Origin: Azospirillaceae bacterium
GTDB lineage: Bacteria > Pseudomonadota > Alphaproteobacteria > Azospirillales > Azospirillaceae
Length of the DNA stretch: 43,578 nucleotides
Direction of reading: 5' to 3'
Assembly (NCBI GenBank): GCA_028277115.1
Contig: JANQHG010000020.1
Location: 1 to 43,578 of the forward strand
The stretch's first letter is position 1. Each line of letters begins with the position of its first letter. The notes below the pieces were generated by a model. That model saw nothing but the letters and a program-made list of their open reading frames with translations, was not told the DNA's origin and made no database searches. The translations under genes were made by a program, and so were the position numbers. Of this stretch, positions 28,101-36,849 are shown piece after piece.

Positions 28101-30055
28101 ACGCGCAAGAACGCGTCGTGGAACCGGTCCCGGGTCTCCCCGGACAGCGCGACCGAGCCGCCGCGCACCGCAAGCTCGAACACATGCAGCCAGATCACCG
28201 CGCCGTCGTCCGCCCGCAGCTCGAACGGCACGTCGGTGATCACGCCAAGGTCCATATGCTCGAGCAGCGGCAGCATGTCGCTGAGCGGCCGCGGTGCGCC
28301 GGCCTGGAACAGCTTCAGCCGCAGCCGGCCCGCCGCACCCTCGAGCGGGCGGAACAAGGCGAGGCCGAGGCCGCCGCCGGCGCGCACCTGCTCGATCCGG
28401 CCGAGATCCACCACCGCGGCCTCGGGCGGCGTCTGCTCGCAATAGCTGGTCGGCATGCCGTCGGCATAACGCTCGAGCAAGGCGTGGCCGCGGTCTTCAC
28501 CATGCGCCTCGACCAGGGCGTCGCGCAGCCGGTCGCGCCAGCGGCGCGCCGCTTCGGCCAGCCGTGCCTCGACGTCGCGCGGGTTGACCTCGGCCGCGCC
28601 GCGCCGCGGTGTCGCGACCAGAAAATGGAGACGCGCCAGCGGGCTTTCGGCGACCTGGATCGCGACCGCCGTCGCTTCGCCGTCGAACGCGTCGGAGAGG
28701 ATCTCCTGGAACCGCCGGCGCAACGCGGTGTCGTAGCGCTCGCGCGGGGTATAGACGAGACAGCTCAGGAAGCGGCCGAACCCGTCGCGGCGCACGAACA
28801 GCGCCGTGCGCAATCGCTCCTGCAGCCCGAGCACGCCGAGCCCGAGCGCCAACAGGTCGTCGTCGCTGCCTTGGAACGCCTCGTCGCGCGGCAGGGTGCC
28901 GAGGATGTGGAGAAGCGCCCGGCCGTCGTGGCTGTCGGGGTCGACGCCGGCACGCGCGACCACCCGGGCGACCTTGCCGGCGAGCAGCGGCACCTCGCCA
29001 ACCATCCGCCGATAGGCGATCGAGGTGAACAGACCGGCAAACAGCTGCTCGCCGATCACCCGGCCGTGGTCGTCGAACGCCTTAACCAGGACAGTGTCGA
29101 GAGGCACCGGCCGGTGAACGGTCGAGACCCGGTCGGCCTTGACCACCCGCACAAGATCGGGCTGGGCGACGAAGGCACGCGCCTCGGCGGGCAGGACGGC
29201 GGTGTCGCGCAGGCCCTCGAACAGCTTGACCGCGTCGTCGCGCAGCACGCCGCGCCCGCTCGCCGGCTCCAACCGGATCAGCGGCAAAGCCGGGTCGGCC
29301 GCGGGCGACGCAGGGTCGGCGGCGAACCGATAGCCGCGGGTGCCGAGGAAGATGAAATGCCGTTGGTCGAGCCAGGTCAGGAACCGGGTCGCCTCGTCGG
29401 TGGCGTCGGCACCGGCGGTCGCCGGGCCGTGGTGCGCCAGCATGTCGATCGCCCGACGCACTTGGGCACGCATCGCCGGCCAGTCGTCGACCGCGGCGCG
29501 GACGTCGGCGAGCGCCTCTGCGACCGTGCGCGCGACCGCCTGATCTCCAGCCGGGCAGCTCTGGCGGCTGATCAGGATATGCATCATCGACTCGGGCCGC
29601 GCCGGCGCCGGCGCGTCGCCGCGTCGGTCGAGCCCGACCAGCCGCCCGCCCTCGTCGCGCACCACCCCGAGCACCGGGTGGATCAACATCTGGACCGCGT
29701 GGCCTGTGCGGCCCAGCGCCGCGGTGACGCTGTCGACCAGGAACGGCCGATCGTCGGTGACGATCTCGACCACCGATTGACGCGCCTGCCAGCCGTGGCG
29801 GTCAACCTCGGGCTTGAACACCCGCACCCGATCTTCGGTCGGCCCGCGCCGCTCGGCAAGCTGGAGCAACGACAAAGCGGCGCCGTACAGCTGCTCCGGC
29901 GGCGCGACCAGCAGATCGTCCGGTGCCACCCGGTCGACCAACAGCCGGATGAAGCGCGCGACCAAGCCGACGCGGTCGTGGCCGACCCGCGCCCGCGCCA
30001 GCGCGACCACGGTGTCGATCCGTTCCGCCTTCAGCTGGTCGGCCGCCTTGGGCAT
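25166..30055 (-). CDS. gdhB: NAD-specific glutamate dehydrogenase, large (about 180 kDa) class
   Basis: Oxidatively deaminates glutamate to 2-oxoglutarate and ammonia. 1,629 residues, the normal length for the GDH-180 class found in many proteobacteria. A long N-terminal regulatory part (about 1-700, with ACT-like segments) precedes the catalytic core. The core contains VPVGSKGGFVVK near residue 852 with the substrate lysine, DKGTASFSDVANEIA, and the NAD-binding GVGDMGGDVFGNGML near residue 990. The C-terminal helical part is typical. The ATG at 30055 has GGAG upstream. It lies 28 bp after the NapC-like gene on the same strand. One intact frame, no interruption. Confidence 0.93.
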   Translation of the reverse strand: MPKAADQLKAERIDTVVALARARVGHDRVGLVARFIRLLVDRVAPDDLLVAPPEQLYGAALSLLQLAERRGPTEDRVRVFKPEVDRHGWQARQSVVEIVTDDRPFLVDSVTAALGRTGHAVQMLIHPVLGVVRDEGGRLVGLDRRGDAPAPARPESMMHILISRQSCPAGDQAVARTVAEALADVRAAVDDWPAMRAQVRRAIDMLAHHGPATAGADATDEATRFLTWLDQRHFIFLGTRGYRFAADPASPAADPALPLIRLEPASGRGVLRDDAVKLFEGLRDTAVLPAEARAFVAQPDLVRVVKADRVSTVHRPVPLDTVLVKAFDDHGRVIGEQLFAGLFTSIAYRRMVGEVPLLAGKVARVVARAGVDPDSHDGRALLHILGTLPRDEAFQGSDDDLLALGLGVLGLQERLRTALFVRRDGFGRFLSCLVYTPRERYDTALRRRFQEILSDAFDGEATAVAIQVAESPLARLHFLVATPRRGAAEVNPRDVEARLAEAARRWRDRLRDALVEAHGEDRGHALLERYADGMPTSYCEQTPPEAAVVDLGRIEQVRAGGGLGLALFRPLEGAAGRLRLKLFQAGAPRPLSDMLPLLEHMDLGVITDVPFELRADDGAVIWLHVFELAVRGGSVALSGETRDRFHDAFLRVWAGEIEDDRFNRLVLRAELGWREIGLLRAVARYLRQAGVQFGADQMADALAEQPEIARRLVALFSARLAPERRDDAAAERQAAAIRRAIDAVQSPDEDRILRRMLNVVEATLRTNHFQPGADGAPKPWLALKLDSQALDGLPLPRPWVELFVYSPRVEAVHLRGGRVARGGVRWSDRREDVRTEVLGLMKAQMVKNAVIVPVGSKGGFVVKRPPPASAGRAALTDEAVACYRTMIRGMLDVTDTIAADGTIRPPPAVVCRDDPDPYLVVAADKGTASFSDVANEIARAYGFWLGDAFASGGSAGYDHKRMGITARGAWVAVARHFRELGRDCTTDPVTCVGVGDMGGDVFGNGMLLSPSLRLIGAFNHLHVFVDPDPDPAVALAERRRLFDAGRGWDAYDPACLSPGGQVIERRAKRVTVSDAVAARFGLPANTVTPTELIRALLTAEVDLVFFGGIGTFVKARDERDAEVGDRANDPLRVDAETLRCRVIGEGANLALTQPARIAAALGGVRLNTDAIDNAAGVDCSDHEVNIKILLDDLVAREDLTVKQRNQLLGEMTDEVADQVVTNNRQQTQALSVAEASAAEQIEQYGQFLRALEKSGRLARAVEHLPDDEDLADRARAGLGLTRPELAVVLSYAKITLYDELLASRLPDDPFMAEDLHRSFPKPLRRDWAAAIDRHKLRRELIATFVTNSLVNRLGPLFCREVCERTGTDAAAIATAYALIRDMFDLRQVWIEIEALDGLVPAARQIEMIQATIRLFDHTVPWVLGVYPTPPALAEAIAAYRPGLRLLGERLPALLGATARAALDAGAGTLVAAGVPEGTARRVAALPVLAHGVEVVRLARDSAAPPVLAVARVYYALGELCGLDWLRGGAASLRCETGWQRQAVRAIVDDLYAHQARLTARVVADAVAAAPDGDDAAPVWADAVLEAWRDARRPVFERLDGLLSQLRAAPAVDLAMLAVANRQVRTMLGG

Positions 30056-30083
30056 GACGCCGCCGCTCCGCGGTGCCGGTGGC

Positions 30084-30707
30084 TCAGCGCAGATCGACCA
30101 ACAGCCGGCGGTCCGGGGCGCCGGGCGGCAGCGGGTGGGCCAAGCCCTTGTGGCAGGCGATGCAGGTCACCTCGCGGTCGATCGCCAGCACATGCTGGCG
30201 CGCCGCCAGACCTTCCTGCAAGCGCAGATCCATCGACTCGTAGGCATGGCAGTTCAGGCACTCGCGCGACCCGGTCTCGGTCATCTCTGCCCACACCCGC
30301 TCGGCCAGCTGCAGCCGTTTCGCCTCGTACTTTTCGCGGGTGTCGAGCGTCCCGATCGCGTGGTACCACAGCTCCCGGGTCATCTGGAGCTTGCGCCCGA
30401 TCTTGGCGCCCCAGTCGGCCGGGACATGACAATCGGCGCAGGTCGCGCGCACGCCCGACTGGTTGGCGTGGTGTTGCGACTCGGCGACCGCCGGGGCCAC
30501 GAACGTCCGCATCTCGTGACACGACAGGCAGAAGGTTTCGGTGTTGGTCAGTTCGACCACCCAGTGGAAACCGCCCCAAAACACGATACCGGCAAAGAAA
30601 CCGTAAAGGAGAATTGAGCCCAGGGAAAAATGGGCCGACGGAGAGGTGAACACCCGCCAGAGGCGACCAAGCAAAGACGCCCTTCTTCTGGCCGGTTTTT
30701 CCATCAT
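30084..30707 (-). CDS. Membrane-anchored tetraheme c-type cytochrome, NapC/NirT family
   Basis: A 207-residue quinol-oxidising electron carrier. A basic N-terminus is followed by one membrane helix at about residues 27-52 (SLGSILLYGFFAGIVFWGG), which also serves as an export signal, placing the rest in the periplasm. Four CXXCH haem sites are present: 60-64, 90-94, 150-154 and 182-186. Length and layout match NapC/NirT/TorC N-terminal domains, which pass electrons from quinol to periplasmic reductases. No nap, nir, tor or dms reductase gene is nearby, so its partner is unknown. GGAG precedes ATG 30707. It appears to be cotranscribed with glutamate dehydrogenase. Confidence 0.9.
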   Translation of the reverse strand: MMEKPARRRASLLGRLWRVFTSPSAHFSLGSILLYGFFAGIVFWGGFHWVVELTNTETFCLSCHEMRTFVAPAVAESQHHANQSGVRATCADCHVPADWGAKIGRKLQMTRELWYHAIGTLDTREKYEAKRLQLAERVWAEMTETGSRECLNCHAYESMDLRLQEGLAARQHVLAIDREVTCIACHKGLAHPLPPGAPDRRLLVDLR

Positions 30708-31024
30708 GAGCCAGCTCCAATCCTGATGCCCGGGCGGTCCGACCGGACCCCGCCGCGGTGCGCGCCCACCACGATCGTCGTCGTCCCGCCCCGGACCGAG
30801 ACCGGGAGTGTACTTCGCTCACCCGGGAAAACAATGATCGTGAACGATCGGAACTTGTCTCAAGTCGACCCGCCTTTCGGTCAATGCCCAAGGGGTCGGC
30901 GGCGCCGCACCGACCACGGCCCGCACCGGCGGCCCCGTCGGGCGTTGCCCGATGCCGTTCGATCGAACCACCCCCGTCGCAGGCGGACGATCCAATCCCT
31001 ATGTGATCGACCTCGCCCGCGGCA

Positions 31025-31040
31025 GCGATCGGCCGATCGC
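31025..31040. promoter_or_regulatory. Perfect 16-bp palindrome in the napC-like/trcR intergenic region
   Basis: GCGATCGGCCGATCGC is a perfect gap-free palindrome within the 615-bp divergent region 30708-31322. A smaller dyad GATCG-TGAA-CGATC is at 30836-30849. I see no convincing gene in this region. The rest of it probably holds the promoters of the cytochrome-dehydrogenase pair and trcR, but no clear -35/-10 pair stands out. GATCG is common in this DNA, so chance is possible. Confidence 0.35.
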
Positions 31041-31322
31041 CCCCCGCCGGATAAGAAAACAAAGAACACGATCACCGAACAGGACCGACGGGGGACACCG
31101 GTTCTCCGATCTGGTCCACGCCGAAACCGACCGCCCGATCGACCAGCCGGGGGACCTCGACCTTTCGACCGAGGTGGTGCGCGGCGGCGACCCGATCCTC
31201 CTGCCCCGGCCGAACGGCTCGGCCGATGACCATCTCGCCACCGGTTCCCATCGCACGCCGCCATTTAGTATATCCGACGGGTGAGCCCCCGGCCCCCCCG
31301 CGCGAAGGAAAGGCGTGTCCCG

Positions 31323-31940
31323 ATGGCACAGCCGTTGATGCCCAAGGCGACCGCCGTCTGGCTGATCGACAACACCTCGCTGTCGTTCGAACAGATCGGT
31401 GATTTCTGCGGCCTGCACCCACTCGAGGTCAAGGCGATCGCCGACGGCGAGGTCGCTGGCGGCATCGTCGGCCTCGACCCGGTCGCCAACGGCCAGTTGA
31501 CCGCCCAGGAGATCGCGCGTTGCCAGGCCGATCCGGACGTCCGACTGATCTTGGCCGAGCGCGAGTTGCCGCGGCCGGTGGTCCGCGCCAAGGGTCCGCG
31601 CTACACCCCGATCACCAAACGCGGCGACAAGCCGGACGCGATCGCCTGGCTGCTCAAAACCTATCCCCAGCTTCCGGACTCGGCGATCACCCGCCTGGTC
31701 GGCACCACCAAACCGACGATCGCCGCCGTGCGCGACCGCACCCATTGGAACAGCCCGAACATCAAGCCGCGCAGCCCGGTCGTGCTCGGCCTTTGCACCC
31801 AATACGAGCTCGACGATGCGCTCGCCCGCACCCGACCGGCCGGCGCCGGCATCGCGCCCGAACCCGACGAGCCGGGCGACCACAGGCCTGGCGACGACGA
31901 GGACGCCGGCGCGGCTGATCCGCATGTGTTCGAGCGGTGA
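31323..31940 (+). CDS. trcR: Cell-cycle transcriptional regulator TrcR (DUF1013)
   Basis: A 205-residue protein of the DUF1013 family, nearly confined to alphaproteobacteria and described in Caulobacter as a cell-cycle transcription regulator. It starts MAQPLMPKATAVWLIDNTSL and contains two helix-turn-helix-like parts: LSFEQIGDFCGLHPLEVKAI near residues 20-40, and LPDSAITRLVGTTKPTIAAV near residues 118-137. The middle (GPRYTPITKRGDKPDAIAWL) is highly characteristic of the family. The C-terminal about 40 residues are acidic and variable. ATG 31323 was preferred to an in-frame upstream start because the family begins at this point. Confidence 0.88.
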   Translation: MAQPLMPKATAVWLIDNTSLSFEQIGDFCGLHPLEVKAIADGEVAGGIVGLDPVANGQLTAQEIARCQADPDVRLILAERELPRPVVRAKGPRYTPITKRGDKPDAIAWLLKTYPQLPDSAITRLVGTTKPTIAAVRDRTHWNSPNIKPRSPVVLGLCTQYELDDALARTRPAGAGIAPEPDEPGDHRPGDDEDAGAADPHVFER

Positions 31941-31967
31941 TCGGCGCCGGCGCACGGTCGGCGCCGA
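31941..31967 (+). terminator. Hairpin directly after the trcR stop
   Basis: TCGGCGCCG (31941-31949) and CGGCGCCGA (31959-31967) form a 9-bp, almost all-GC stem with a 9-nt loop, beginning at the base after the stop codon. There is no T-run, so termination would need help from Rho or act by protecting the transcript's 3' end. Confidence 0.5.
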
Positions 31968-32154
31968 ACGGTGACGCCGCACGCCCGGCGATCTGGCGGG
32001 CGGCACGGCACTGCTTGATCTCGAACGCGGCCGGGTCGCGGTCGACGGGCGGTCGTCGGCGGACCGATGCGCCGATCGTTCGTCGCTGACCGCGCGACGT
32101 GCCCCCCCCTTTTGTCCCCTTGTCCAGGGCCGGGCCGGTGCCGGGCGGCCGAGG

Positions 32155-32487
32155 TCAGTGACGCGGTTTCAGGCGCCCAAGCGCGTGGGCCAGCGGGCCG
32201 TCGTCGGCGTCCGCGTCGGAAAATCCGCCGCTCAGGGTCTCGAACAGACCGGCGGCGTGTTGGAAATAGCTGACGACAAAAAGACGGACTGCGGTTGCCA
32301 GACTGGATCCACCTCTGTTCTGGTCTAATTCCTTCAAAATATCATCGACAGGTCGCGCTTCCCGGCTACAAATGTCGAAGAGCGCGTCCCAAACCTCATT
32401 TTCCAGAGTCACCATGACCCTGCGACCGTTGATGGTCAATCGTCGCGTTTCTTGTGGAAGAACCAAGATTTTATAGCGTCTTTTCAT
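32155..32487 (-). CDS. Ribbon-helix-helix DNA-binding protein (RHH_4)
   Basis: A 110-residue protein. Residues about 15-72 match the RHH_4 domain: a beta-strand (RRLTINGRRVMVTLENEVWD), helix 1 (ALFDICSREARPVDDILKEL) and a second helix ending in SSLATAVRLFVVSYF. Members are small proteins found widely in alphaproteobacteria and thought to bind DNA as dimers. The acidic C-terminus (SDADADDGP) is variable. ATG 32487 is the only reasonable start. The surrounding DNA (32270-32490) is less GC-rich than its neighbours. A promoter-like site and a dyad lie upstream and could support autoregulation. Confidence 0.75.
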   Translation of the reverse strand: MKRRYKILVLPQETRRLTINGRRVMVTLENEVWDALFDICSREARPVDDILKELDQNRGGSSLATAVRLFVVSYFQHAAGLFETLSGGFSDADADDGPLAHALGRLKPRH

Positions 32488-32614
32488 CGCGATCGTCAGG
32501 CTTTCGTCGGTCGCAATCCCTATGCACCCGAAGGAGTCGGGTGATCAGTCTCACCTCGATCGGGATGTCACGACGTAACCGCACCGTCATCGCTCGGCCA
32601 ACCATCGCCACACT

Positions 32615-32629
32615 GTCCGTCTGTCGGAC
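32615..32629. promoter_or_regulatory. 15-bp dyad in the leader of the RHH gene
   Basis: GTCCG-TCTGT-CGGAC is a perfect 5-bp inverted repeat with a 5-bp spacer, about 10 bp downstream of the predicted -10 box for the RHH gene. A dimeric regulator bound here would block early transcription. Confidence 0.35.
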
Positions 32630-32638
32630 CTGAACACA

Positions 32639-32667
32639 ATCGTATGCATTCTGCGGGGCAGGGTAAA
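32639..32667 (-). promoter_or_regulatory. Candidate promoter of the RHH gene
   Basis: On the minus strand, TTTACC (32667-32662), a 17-bp spacer and TACGAT (32644-32639) each match the sigma-70 consensus at four or more of six bases. The leader to the RHH start would be about 145 nt. Confidence 0.4.
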
Positions 32668-32775
32668 GAGCTTCTGAGCAGATGCGACCCCGTCTCGGTC
32701 GACTTGGGTCAGGGGTCACGGCCGGGGGCGTCGCGACGGTGGCACCGCGATCCGGTCACCGCGGCGCCTTCGCGG

Positions 32776-32804
32776 TCGACGCTTCAGCGGCAAAGCACTA
32801 TAAG
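32776..32804 (+). promoter_or_regulatory. Candidate promoter of the N-formylglutamate amidohydrolase-like gene
   Basis: TCGACG (32776-32781), a 17-bp spacer and TATAAG (32799-32804) form a good sigma-70-like pair, 138 bp before the gene. An AGGGG-GTCT-CCCCT stem-loop (32805-32818) begins at the expected transcript start. Confidence 0.45.
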
Positions 32805-32942
32805 AGGGGGTCTCCCCTGTGCAGTGCGGGACCGGGATCGGGCGATCGGGTTCGCCAGATCGGCAAAGGTCGTGCGCGCGAAACGTCGGGGCGTTCGCCG
32901 CCGGCTCGGGCCGCGGCCGTGGTTCAGCCGAGAAGGGACGTC

Positions 32943-33812
32943 ATGAGTCTCGTCATCGAGGACGTGCTCGTTCGCACCGACCCGAGCGGTGACCGTCTGC
33001 CCGTGGTGTTCGATTCGCCGCACAGCGGTCGCTGCTATCCGACCGATTTCGTCCATGCCTGCCCGGCGAGCTTGCTGCGCCAGGCCGAGGACGCCCATGT
33101 CGAGGATTTGTTCGCCCAGGCGCCGGCGTACGGCGCGACCTTGCTCTATGCGCTGTTCCCGCGCAGCGTGATCGACGTCAACCGGGCGATCGATGACATC
33201 GACCCGGAGATCCTCGACGGCCCCTGGCCTGGGCCGTTGCACCCGACCGAAAAAAGCAGTTTCGGCATGGGCTTGGTGCGCACGCTGGTGCGGCCCGGGG
33301 TCCCGATCTACGATGGTCAATTGTCGGTCGCCGACCTCGGCCACCGGATCGAGACCTATTATCGCCCCTATCACAACCAGTTGCGCTCGGTGCTCGACGA
33401 CCTCGCGGCCAGCTTCGGCTGGGTTTGGCATCTCAATTGTCATTCGATGCCGGCGACCCGCGGCGGGCCGGCCGGGCGGGGCGCCGAGCTCGCCGACATC
33501 GTGCTCGGTGACCGCTCGGGCACCACCTGCGAGCCGGGCTTCGTCACCCATGTCCGCCGGGTGCTCGAGGGCCTCGGGTATTCGGTCGCGATCAACTCGC
33601 CCTACCGCGGGGTCGAGCTGATCCGGCGCTATTCGAACCCGGCGCGCGGCCGCTACAGCCTGCAGATCGAAATCAACCGGCGGCTTTACCTCGACGAGAC
33701 CACGCTCGAACGGCACAGCGGCTTTGAACAACTGCGCCACAATCTGACCCACCTGATCGAGCGCATCTGCGATTATGCCGCCGCCCGGCTGACCAGCCAG
33801 GCCGCGGAGTGA
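32943..33812 (+). CDS. N-formylglutamate amidohydrolase family protein
   Basis: A 289-residue protein predicted to hydrolyse N-formyl-L-glutamate to glutamate and formate, the last step of one histidine-degradation route, or a related N-acyl amino acid. The start at ATG 32943 has AGAAGGGA upstream. Family motifs are [16 protein letters not shown] near the start, [26 protein letters not shown], the metal-site-like HLNCHSMPA near residue 170, and [13 protein letters not shown] near the C-terminus. No other hut genes lie in the window, so a role in histidine catabolism is uncertain. It is followed 64 bp later by uvrA, probably by chance. Confidence 0.85.
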   Translation: MSLVIEDVLVRTDPSGDRLPVVFDSPHSGRCYPTDFVHACPASLLRQAEDAHVEDLFAQAPAYGATLLYALFPRSVIDVNRAIDDIDPEILDGPWPGPLHPTEKSSFGMGLVRTLVRPGVPIYDGQLSVADLGHRIETYYRPYHNQLRSVLDDLAASFGWVWHLNCHSMPATRGGPAGRGAELADIVLGDRSGTTCEPGFVTHVRRVLEGLGYSVAINSPYRGVELIRRYSNPARGRYSLQIEINRRLYLDETTLERHSGFEQLRHNLTHLIERICDYAAARLTSQAAE

Positions 33813-33876
33813 GCGTGCCCGCCGACCGCTGCGCCGCCCGGCCGCCGTCGGTCGCGCCCCGACAAGACCACCACCG

Positions 33877-36849
33877 ATGGCCAAATGGATCAGCGTCCGT
33901 GGGGCGCGCGAGCACAATCTAAAGAACATCGACTGCGACCTGCCGCGCGATGCGCTGGTCGTGCTCACCGGGTTGAGCGGCTCGGGCAAGTCGTCGCTCG
34001 CATTCGACACGATATATGCCGAAGGCCAGCGGCGCTACGTCGAGAGCCTGTCGGCGTACGCCCGACAGTTCCTCGAGTTGATGCAAAAGCCCGACGTCGA
34101 TGCCATCGAGGGCTTGTCGCCGGCGATTTCGATCGAGCAGAAAACCACCTCGAAAAATCCGCGATCGACGGTCGCCACCGTCACCGAGATTTACGATTAC
34201 CTGCGGCTTTTGTTCGCCCGCATCGGGGTGCCGCACTCCCCCGCGACCGGCCGGCCGATCGAAAGCCAGACCGTCAGCCAGATGGTCGACCGGGTGCTCG
34301 CGATGCCAGCCGGCACCCGGCTCTACTTGCTCGCCCCGATCGTGCGCGGTCGCAAGGGCGAGTACAAAAAGGAGTTCGACGACCTGCGCCGGCGCGGCTT
34401 CCAGCGGGTCAAGGTCGACGGCGCGGTCCACGACCTCGACGAGATCCCGGCGCTCGACCGCAAACTCAAACACGACATCGCGGTGGTGGTCGACCGGGTG
34501 GTGGTGCGCGACGACCTGGCGACCCGGCTCGCCGATTCGTTCGAAACCGCGCTCAGCCTGGCCGACGGGCTGGCGGTCGCGGAGAACGCGGATACCGGCG
34601 AGACCACGCTGTTCTCCGCCAAGTTCGCCTGCCCCGAAAGCGGGTTCACCATCCCCGAGATCGAACCGCGCCTGTTTTCCTTCAACAACCCCCACGGCGC
34701 CTGCCCGGCGTGCGACGGCCTGGGCAGCAAGCACTATTTCAACCCCGAGCTGATCGTTCCGGACGAGCGAAAGAGCCTGCGCGAAGGCGCGATCGCACCA
34801 TGGGCCAACTCGTCGTCGCAGTATTATCTCCAGACACTCGACGGACTTGCCGCCCATTTCGGTTTCAACCTGGACACCCCGTGGCGCAAACTGCCAGCGG
34901 CCGGGCGCCAGGCGATTCTCTACGGCTCGGGCCCGGTCAAGGTCCGACTAAGCTACGATGATGGGCTGCGCAGATTCGAAACCGAAAAGCCGTTCGAAGG
35001 GATCATGAACAACCTGGAACGGCGATGGCGCGAGACTGAAAGCGCGTGGATGCGTGAAGAGCTCGGCAAGTACATGTCGAGTCAGCCTTGCGAGGCCTGC
35101 GGCGGCCAGCGGTTGAAACCGGAAGCGCTCGCGGTCAAAATCGACGGCCGGACGATTTCAGAGATCACCGACCTGTCGATACTGGACGCCAGCAGCTGGT
35201 TTTCCCGTCTCGACGCGACGCTGACACCGCAACAGGTGGAGATCGCACGACGCATCCTTAAGGAGATAAACGAGCGTCTCGGCTTTCTGGTCAATGTCGG
35301 GCTCGGCTACCTGGGCCTGAGCCGCGGGTCGGGAACCTTATCGGGCGGCGAGAGCCAGCGCATCCGCCTGGCGTCGCAGATCGGCTCGGGCCTGACCGGC
35401 GTGCTGTATGTGCTCGACGAGCCGTCGATCGGGCTTCACCAGCGCGACAATGACCGTTTGCTGGGCACGCTCCGGCGTCTGCGCGACCTTGGCAACACGG
35501 TGCTGGTGGTCGAGCATGACGAAGAGGCGATCCGCGCCGCCGACTGGCTGATCGATATGGGCCCGGGCGCCGGCATCCATGGCGGCGAGGTGGTCGCCGC
35601 CGGGCCGCCGGCCAAGGTCGCCGACCACCCGGACAGCCTGACCGCCCAGTACCTGAGCGGCCGCCGGGTGGTCCCGGTGCCGACCGAGCGCCGCGGCGGC
35701 CGCGCCGGCCAGTGTCTGACCCTGACCGGGGCGCGCGCCCACAATCTGCGGTCGGTGACCGCGCGCTTCCCGCTCGGCACGCTGACCTGCGTCACCGGCG
35801 TCTCGGGCAGCGGCAAGTCCACTTTGGTGATCGACACCCTGTATGCGGCGCTCGCCCGGCGGCTCACCGGCGCCCGGGTGGTTGGCGGCGAGTACGACAC
35901 GCTCGAAGGCACCGAGTTCCTCGACAAGATCATCGACATCGACCAGTCGCCGATCGGCCGCACCCCGCGCAGCAACCCCGCGACCTACACCGGTGCGTTC
36001 ACCCCGATCCGCGACTGGTTCGCCGGCCTGCCCGAAGCCAAGACCCGCGGCTACGGCCCCGGGCGGTTCTCGTTCAACGTCAAGGGTGGGCGCTGCGAGG
36101 CGTGCCAGGGCGACGGCGTGCTCAAGATCGAGATGCACTTCCTGCCCGACGTCTTCGTCACCTGCGACACCTGCCAGGGCCGGCGCTACAACCGCGAGAC
36201 CCTCGAGGTCACCTACAAGGGCAAGTCGATCGCCGAGGTGCTCGACATGACGGTCGAGGAGGGCGCCCAGTTTTTCAAGGCGGTGACCGCGATCCGCGAC
36301 CGGCTCGAGACCTTGGAGCGGGTCGGGCTCGGCTACATCAAGATCGGCCAGCGCGCGACCACGCTGTCGGGCGGCGAGGCGCAGCGGGTCAAGCTGTCGA
36401 AGGAGCTGTCACGGCGCGCCACCGGACGCACCCTCTACATTCTCGACGAGCCGACCACCGGGCTGCATTTCGAGGATGTCCGCAAGCTGCTCGAGGTGCT
36501 CCACGCCTTGGTCGATCAGGGCAACACCGTGATCGTGATCGAGCACAATCTGGAAGTGATCAAGACCGCCGACTGGGTGATCGATCTCGGGCCCGAGGGC
36601 GGCACCGGCGGCGGCGAGATCGTCGCCGCCGGCACGCCTGAACAGATCGCGGCGGTCGCCGCCAGCCACACCGGCCGCTATCTCGCGCGCACCCTGACCC
36701 CAGCGCCGGACGCGCCCGGACCGGGGCCGGGACCGGGACCGGAAGATCACGCGGCGGCGGCCTCGCCGTCGCGGCGGGTGCCGAGGAGCGGCCGGACCAG
36801 CCGGACCACCAGCGGCACCAGGCGCGGGCGCGCCAGCCGCGGGTCGTAA
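33877..36849 (+). CDS. uvrA: Excinuclease ABC subunit UvrA
   Basis: Damage-recognition ATPase of nucleotide excision repair. 990 residues; UvrA proteins are usually about 940-950. Walker A of the first ATPase domain is GLSGSGKSS (32-40); the second, GVSGSGKST, is near residue 642. Zinc-finger cysteines appear in [23 protein letters not shown] and CDTCQGRRY. Signature motifs are [14 protein letters not shown] and [15 protein letters not shown]. Homology ends about residue 938 ([11 protein letters not shown]). The last about 50 residues, Gly/Pro then Arg/Ser-rich, run antisense over the end of the convergent ferritin-like gene (103-bp overlap) and look like read-on into non-native sequence. Confidence 0.95.
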   Translation: MAKWISVRGAREHNLKNIDCDLPRDALVVLTGLSGSGKSSLAFDTIYAEGQRRYVESLSAYARQFLELMQKPDVDAIEGLSPAISIEQKTTSKNPRSTVATVTEIYDYLRLLFARIGVPHSPATGRPIESQTVSQMVDRVLAMPAGTRLYLLAPIVRGRKGEYKKEFDDLRRRGFQRVKVDGAVHDLDEIPALDRKLKHDIAVVVDRVVVRDDLATRLADSFETALSLADGLAVAENADTGETTLFSAKFACPESGFTIPEIEPRLFSFNNPHGACPACDGLGSKHYFNPELIVPDERKSLREGAIAPWANSSSQYYLQTLDGLAAHFGFNLDTPWRKLPAAGRQAILYGSGPVKVRLSYDDGLRRFETEKPFEGIMNNLERRWRETESAWMREELGKYMSSQPCEACGGQRLKPEALAVKIDGRTISEITDLSILDASSWFSRLDATLTPQQVEIARRILKEINERLGFLVNVGLGYLGLSRGSGTLSGGESQRIRLASQIGSGLTGVLYVLDEPSIGLHQRDNDRLLGTLRRLRDLGNTVLVVEHDEEAIRAADWLIDMGPGAGIHGGEVVAAGPPAKVADHPDSLTAQYLSGRRVVPVPTERRGGRAGQCLTLTGARAHNLRSVTARFPLGTLTCVTGVSGSGKSTLVIDTLYAALARRLTGARVVGGEYDTLEGTEFLDKIIDIDQSPIGRTPRSNPATYTGAFTPIRDWFAGLPEAKTRGYGPGRFSFNVKGGRCEACQGDGVLKIEMHFLPDVFVTCDTCQGRRYNRETLEVTYKGKSIAEVLDMTVEEGAQFFKAVTAIRDRLETLERVGLGYIKIGQRATTLSGGEAQRVKLSKELSRRATGRTLYILDEPTTGLHFEDVRKLLEVLHALVDQGNTVIVIEHNLEVIKTADWVIDLGPEGGTGGGEIVAAGTPEQIAAVAASHTGRYLARTLTPAPDAPGPGPGPGPEDHAAAASPSRRVPRSGRTSRTTSGTRRGRASRGS

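Noticed and set aside
26873..30649. A 1,258-codon open frame antisense to the glutamate dehydrogenase and cytochrome genes
   Set aside because: It is a by-product of strong GC bias at third codon positions; the composition is Arg/Gly/His-rich with no recognisable domain, whereas the opposite strand encodes two clear families.
32471..32719. Minus-strand 82-residue frame overlapping the start of the RHH gene
   Set aside because: Arg-rich, covers the proposed promoter, and overlaps the better-supported RHH gene.
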